This document shows positions 60,298 to 64,000 of a stretch of DNA of 64,000 bases, piece after piece. Source of the stretch: Finegoldia magna_J (lineage in GTDB: Bacteria; Bacillota; Clostridia; Tissierellales; Peptoniphilaceae); assembly GCF_002243175.1 (NCBI RefSeq), contig NZ_NDYF01000013.1, forward strand, positions 1-64,000, written 5' to 3'. The translations under genes and the position numbers were made by a program. The stretch's first letter is position 1. Each line of letters begins with the position of its first letter. The notes beneath the pieces are model-generated. The model saw only the letters and a list, made by a program, of their open reading frames with translations. It was not told where the DNA came from and did not search any database.

Positions 60298-62637
60298 TTA
60301 CTTTATGATACTTGTTAATTGATTAATTACATCTTCAGATACTGATTTTTCTCCACCAATTACATAAGATTTGTTGAATTTAGTATCTTTGATGAATTGT
60401 TCTGTTTTTTGTCCTAATTTGTCTTTGTTAGTAAGAAGGATTGCTCCTTTTTGTTTTGCTGAGAATGGTGCTGCAACTAATGCATCTGCAAAGTTTTCGC
60501 CACTTGCTACTACAACAACTTCTTTTGCTCCAGAATATTTTGCAAGAAGAATACTTGTTTCGTATCTGTCAGCTCCGCCAATTCTGTTAACTGTAGCATT
60601 GGAGATTTTTTTGATGTTAGCTTTTGTGCTTTCAGATACTGATTTTTCTCCACCAGCTATGTTTATTAATGATGCTTTTGATGATTTGATAACATCTTCA
60701 ACTGATTTGTCGATAGCGTTAACTCTTACTAAAAGTATTGGAGCTTTATCTTTTTCAGCAGCGTTGTTAAGTGATAATGCATCGGCATAATTTTCTCCAC
60801 TTGCGATTTCTAATGTTGTTGTCTTACCGTCGATAAGTTTAGATGCGATTTGTGCACTTGTTTTGTATCTATCAGCTCCAGAAAGTCTATTTACTTTAAA
60901 GTTTCTCTTTTCTAATTCTTTTTTCAATCCTTCATCGACAGATTTTTCTCCACCGATAATAGTGATTTCTTTTGATTTTAATCTGGCTATTTCACTCATA
61001 ACTTCTTTACTGATTGAATTAGAAGATACATACAACAAAGATGCGTTGTTTGCTTTTGCAAATGGAGCAGCAGTCAAAACGTCAGAATAATTATCTTGGT
61101 TAGCTAATACGACTTTGTTAGTTCCTTCTTTGAACATTTTTTTAGAAACTTCGATAGCTGTTTGTACTCTGTTTTCTCCAGAAATTCTTTGAACATTTTC
61201 ATTTGTAGTGTCTGCAGTTGATTTTTCGATTTCAACTTGATCGACAACTTTTAATGAGTCTGTTTCATAAGTTGTAGCCACGATTGACTTGTCAGTCACT
61301 TTAACTTCTGTGAAGTTTGGTTTGTAATGTTGGTCTCTAACTGCCATGTAGTCTTTGAATTCTACCAAATCATAGTGTTTTGAACCTGATGCAGAGTTTG
61401 CAGTTAAATATAATTGTCCTTTTGGATTTACGTATTTTGATGGAACTTTTCCTTCTTCTTTTGATTTGTCAGTAAAGTTTCTTTCACTTTCAATAGCTAT
61501 TCCACCATCCATCATACGACTTCTAGTGTATACGTGGTCGTGACCTGCTACTATTAAATCAATACCGTATTGTTTCATCAATGCTGGATATTCTGCTCTT
61601 CTTTTGATGATATCGTCATCATTTGCATGAGTTGCTGCAGAATAAATAGCGTGGTGGAAGCCAACTACTTTCCATTTGATGTTTTGATTTTTTGTCATTT
61701 CAATTGCTTTTTCAATTGTAGCTTTGTGTTCAGCAGTATTCATATTGTTAGAATTTAATTGAATAAATAGCGTATTATTGTACACAAAGTAATAGTTCGA
61801 TCCTGCTTCTGTTGCTCCTTCAGCTTGAACATTAGGAAGTGCAAAGTGTTGTGAATAAGAATTTGCTTGTGAATCGTGGTTACCAATTAACGTTGCAAAT
61901 GTAATTCCTTTTGCATTTTCTCTTTCAATATATCCACTGTATTCTAATTCTGATTTAGAAGTGTATTCATTGATTTGGTCACCCAAGCTGTACAAGAAAC
62001 TCATTTGTGGAACTTGTTTTTTGATAGTTCCCAATGCTTTTTCCCATTTGTCTCTGTCTGCGTAGAATTTACCAGCACCGATTTGAGGGTCCCCTGCTAA
62101 TACAAATGTAAAGTCACCTTTTGGTTGAGTTGTAAATTCGAAAACTTGAGATTTTTTTCCATTACCATTGTAAACTCTGTACATGTATTTAGTGTTTGGT
62201 TTCAAGTTTTTGATGTTTACTTGAGAGTTTGACATATCTTTAAGTTCATACAAATCTTTCAAAGCTTGATCTTTCATATCTTTTTCGATTTTTACTTTTT
62301 CGTTTGATTTGTCATTGATATCAAATGTTGTGTTCTTATCAGAAGTTACAGCTTTGATTTTCGTTGCATTTGAAAAATCTTTTTGATCATTTGCTTCTAC
62401 GATTTCCAAATAACCTTGTTCTTTGCTCTTGCTGTACCAAGTGAAGTTTCTTTCACTTTGATCTTTACCAATTGTCAAGATTGGAAATCTTATTTGAGAT
62501 TCATCTTGAGTTTGTGTTGCTGTTGTACTAATATCATTTTTTCCATTAGTTTCAGCGAATGTAGTTGTGTATGTAGCTGTTGTTGCTATTGAAAATACCA
62601 TACCCAATGCTAATAACGCTTTTGCCGCTTTGTTCAT
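60298..62637 (-). CDS. Wall-anchored metallophosphoesterase with CWB2 repeats
   Basis: This 779-aa exported protein has a signal peptide (residues 1-29), a purple-acid-phosphatase-like N-terminal domain (about 45-172), then a calcineurin-like phosphoesterase domain. The metal ligands are visible: GDPQIG near 182, YSLGDQ near 213, IGNHDS near 253, FHHAIYS near 330 and GHDHVYTRS near 365. The C-terminal 300 residues are three CWB2 repeats with IIGGEKSV and RLSGADRY motifs, holding it to the wall. It shares TAATG with the YibE/F gene upstream and has an AAGGAGG site. The substrate is unknown; nucleotides or phosphomonoesters are plausible. Confidence 0.9.
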   Translation of the reverse strand: MNKAAKALLALGMVFSIATTATYTTTFAETNGKNDISTTATQTQDESQIRFPILTIGKDQSERNFTWYSKSKEQGYLEIVEANDQKDFSNATKIKAVTSDKNTTFDINDKSNEKVKIEKDMKDQALKDLYELKDMSNSQVNIKNLKPNTKYMYRVYNGNGKKSQVFEFTTQPKGDFTFVLAGDPQIGAGKFYADRDKWEKALGTIKKQVPQMSFLYSLGDQINEYTSKSELEYSGYIERENAKGITFATLIGNHDSQANSYSQHFALPNVQAEGATEAGSNYYFVYNNTLFIQLNSNNMNTAEHKATIEKAIEMTKNQNIKWKVVGFHHAIYSAATHANDDDIIKRRAEYPALMKQYGIDLIVAGHDHVYTRSRMMDGGIAIESERNFTDKSKEEGKVPSKYVNPKGQLYLTANSASGSKHYDLVEFKDYMAVRDQHYKPNFTEVKVTDKSIVATTYETDSLKVVDQVEIEKSTADTTNENVQRISGENRVQTAIEVSKKMFKEGTNKVVLANQDNYSDVLTAAPFAKANNASLLYVSSNSISKEVMSEIARLKSKEITIIGGEKSVDEGLKKELEKRNFKVNRLSGADRYKTSAQIASKLIDGKTTTLEIASGENYADALSLNNAAEKDKAPILLVRVNAIDKSVEDVIKSSKASLINIAGGEKSVSESTKANIKKISNATVNRIGGADRYETSILLAKYSGAKEVVVVASGENFADALVAAPFSAKQKGAILLTNKDKLGQKTEQFIKDTKFNKSYVIGGEKSVSEDVINQLTSIIK

Positions 62638-63752
62638 TAATTTTCCTCCTTAAGATTATATATAATTGATGAAAATAATGATGTCACCGGCACCATTATA
62701 ATCACAACGACCGTACCTATCAGCCCTTTTGTGATTTCAACAGAAAAGAAATCCGAATTTACAAGCTGATTAAAACTTACTCCATGCGATATCAAAACCA
62801 TAATCGTCACTAGAGATGATCCAATAAACGCAAACACCAAAGTGTTTACCATTGTTCCAATAATATCTTTGCCTATATTCATTCCACTTTCAAAAAGCTT
62901 CCTGCTATCCAAATCTGTATTTAATGATTTAATTTCTTTCAAAGAAGATGAAATCGACACGCTAACATCCATCGAAGCGCCGAGAGATGCTATGGAAACT
63001 GCGGAGAATAATAAATTTTCAATTCTAAGTCCCCAAGTTTTTCCTATCAAAATCAAAGTTTCTACATTTTCCATATTGTGTCCAGAAACATACAAAACTT
63101 TTCCAATGATTTTGACCATTATCGCCGCTATCAAAAACGACGTTCCTATCGAAATCATATTTACCAAAGTCATTTTTGTGTATCCATACAAAACCACTAG
63201 AGAATAAACTGCACACAAAATGACCGTTATAATCGTAATCAAAATATTGTTGTATCCATTCATCAAAAGTGCCACATCAAAAAATAAAATTATGTAAATA
63301 CTTACAAACAACGCTATCGCACTTTTGATTCCTTTTATTCCAGCAATTACAGCCAAAAATATTACAAATAATGCTATAATTACAAAAATTCTTATACTTC
63401 TATCGTAGTTATACACGGAATAGTAATAATCATCAGTTGAACCTGAATTTTGATTTTGAATTAGAATAACATTACTTCCTTTGTGAACTTTAATGCTGTG
63501 TGTATTCACAAGTTCGTTATCCAACTCCACAACTTTTCCAGTTTTTAAAATCTTAGCCTTAATCTTCTGAACACCGACAGGTTTAGAATTGTCTGGATAA
63601 TCTAGCGATTCATCCACAACTTCCACAACCTTCGCCCTCAGATATTCCACTCCCTTGTAATTAATCAAGCTTTCATTTACATCTAGCTTTCTATTCAAAA
63701 AGAAAATTCCTATCAATAGCAAGATTAAAATTACATTAACAATTTTCTTCAA
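62637..63752 (-). CDS. YibE/F-family membrane protein
   Basis: This 371-aa protein has an N-terminal helix (residues 4-22), an extracytoplasmic segment of about 100 residues and then about seven hydrophobic segments of the YibE/F family. Conserved parts include IKGIKSAIALFVSIYIILFF near 141 and ASLGASMDVSVSISSSLKEI near 255. The start is TTG at 63752 behind GGTGAT. An ATG in that site would hit a stop at once. It shares one base with the phosphoesterase gene downstream. Function is unknown. Confidence 0.87.
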   Translation of the reverse strand: MKKIVNVILILLLIGIFFLNRKLDVNESLINYKGVEYLRAKVVEVVDESLDYPDNSKPVGVQKIKAKILKTGKVVELDNELVNTHSIKVHKGSNVILIQNQNSGSTDDYYYSVYNYDRSIRIFVIIALFVIFLAVIAGIKGIKSAIALFVSIYIILFFDVALLMNGYNNILITIITVILCAVYSLVVLYGYTKMTLVNMISIGTSFLIAAIMVKIIGKVLYVSGHNMENVETLILIGKTWGLRIENLLFSAVSIASLGASMDVSVSISSSLKEIKSLNTDLDSRKLFESGMNIGKDIIGTMVNTLVFAFIGSSLVTIMVLISHGVSFNQLVNSDFFSVEITKGLIGTVVVIIMVPVTSLFSSIIYNLKEEN

Positions 63753-63848
63753 TATTTCATCACCAAATACATTGTACGATTAAAATATTAAATTTATGTT
63801 TTTCAAAGTTAATAAATTGTAAAAATTTGTTAAAAAAACATTAAAAAA

Positions 63849-63869
63849 AGCATATCATTTGATATGCTT
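63849..63869 (-). terminator. Terminator of the upstream YibE/F gene
   Basis: A palindrome GCATATCA-tt-TGATATGC is followed by TTTTTTTAATG on the minus strand and overlaps the stop codon of the partial gene. Confidence 0.85.
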
Positions 63870-64000
63870 AATAAAACTATTCTCATTGTATATTTTCGAT
63901 GCAAAAAAAGAAGTCACTGGAACCATTATAATCACAACGCTTATTCCGATTAATGCTTTCGTAATTTCCACCGCAAAAAAATCAGAACTTACAACTCTAT
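63855..64000 (-). CDS. YibE/F-family membrane protein, partial (3' end)
   Basis: The last 47 codons of a second YibE/F gene lie at the right edge. The visible end reads SSDFFAVEITKALIGISV, then VIIMVPVTSFFASKIYNEN and HIK. It closely matches the C-terminus of the next gene (NSDFFSVEITKGLIGTVV), so the two are tandem paralogues. The start is outside the window. A terminator follows, so the two genes may be separate units. Confidence 0.85.
   Translation of the reverse strand, partial: RVVSSDFFAVEITKALIGISVVIIMVPVTSFFASKIYNENSFIKHIK

Noticed and set aside
1..64000. CRISPR array, prophage or replication origin
   Set aside because: No regularly spaced repeats, phage structural genes or clusters of DnaA boxes were seen.

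Overview
The window is about 64 kb of a low-GC Firmicutes-type chromosome. A glmS ribozyme, an FMN riboswitch, consensus sigma-A promoters, strong GGAGG ribosome binding sites, TTG starts, cell-wall-binding type 2 (CWB2) repeats, CdaA/CdaR and an HPr phosphocarrier all point to a Gram-positive host. Gene content and fusions look like an anaerobic coccus of the Peptoniphilaceae/Tissierellia, and Finegoldia magna is my best guess. That genus call is inference from gene content, not a database match. All but four protein genes read on the minus strand. The plus-strand ones are an AraC regulator, glmS, an M18 aminopeptidase and a small DUF6483-like gene, plus one tRNA.

Layout by transcription unit (minus unless stated). 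0.2-9.6 kb: trigger factor, ClpP, ClpX, Lon, YfcE phosphodiesterase, an ABC-F ATPase and a purine permease. 9.7-11.5 kb: a secreted CWB2 protein diverging from an AraC regulator (+) across a mirror-symmetric promoter region. 11.5-14.3 kb: feoA-feoA-feoB plus a 45-aa Cys-rich membrane protein, behind a consensus promoter. 14.4-16.5 kb: glmS (+) with its ribozyme. 16.5-19.1 kb: tRNA t6A genes tsaE, tsaB and a fused rimI-tsaD. 19.2-20.0 kb: ribU with FMN riboswitch. 20.1-21.6 kb: M18 aminopeptidase (+) and tRNA-Pro (+). 21.7-26.3 kb: glmM-mtnN, cdaA-cdaR-small membrane protein, HPr. 26.4-32.0 kb: rubrerythrin, ispD-ispF-mreB, carD-PIN/TRAM protein, a secreted SH3/3D-domain protein. 32.5-41.4 kb: hemZ with a small SRPBCC-like gene, and a shikimate operon (aroF-aroB-aroA-aroC-chorismate mutase-aroE/K-aroQ) ending in nrdB. 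41.5-43.4 kb: DUF6483-like gene (+), an adenylyltransferase-like gene and a HAD phosphatase. 43.5-49.5 kb: oligopeptide transporter oppABCDF. 50-55.6 kb: threonine aldolase-like enzyme, a frameshifted DUF4153 membrane gene, ogt, and a cluster of a PgpA/YutG-like protein, a degenerate ABC ATPase and a membrane protein. 55.7-59.4 kb: a Fe3+/organophosphate-type ABC transporter. 59.5-64 kb: a lipoprotein, a large CWB2-anchored metallophosphoesterase, and two tandem YibE/F membrane genes, one cut by the window edge.

Several blocks form one cell-envelope theme. GlmS (ribozyme-controlled) and GlmM supply amino sugars for peptidoglycan, while CdaA/CdaR make and regulate c-di-AMP. MreB, the 3D-domain protein and the CWB2 proteins act at the wall.

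The observations I rate most worth checking are these. First, an intact ABC-ATPase-like protein lacks every catalytic motif but keeps its membrane partner. Second, a DUF4153 gene is split by what looks like a 5-bp tandem duplication. Third, an aminoglycoside-adenylyltransferase-like protein has lost its catalytic acidic residues. Fourth, RimI and TsaD are fused. Fifth, a secreted wall-anchored phosphoesterase is translationally coupled to a YibE/F pair. I saw no CRISPR array, prophage or complete insertion sequence.
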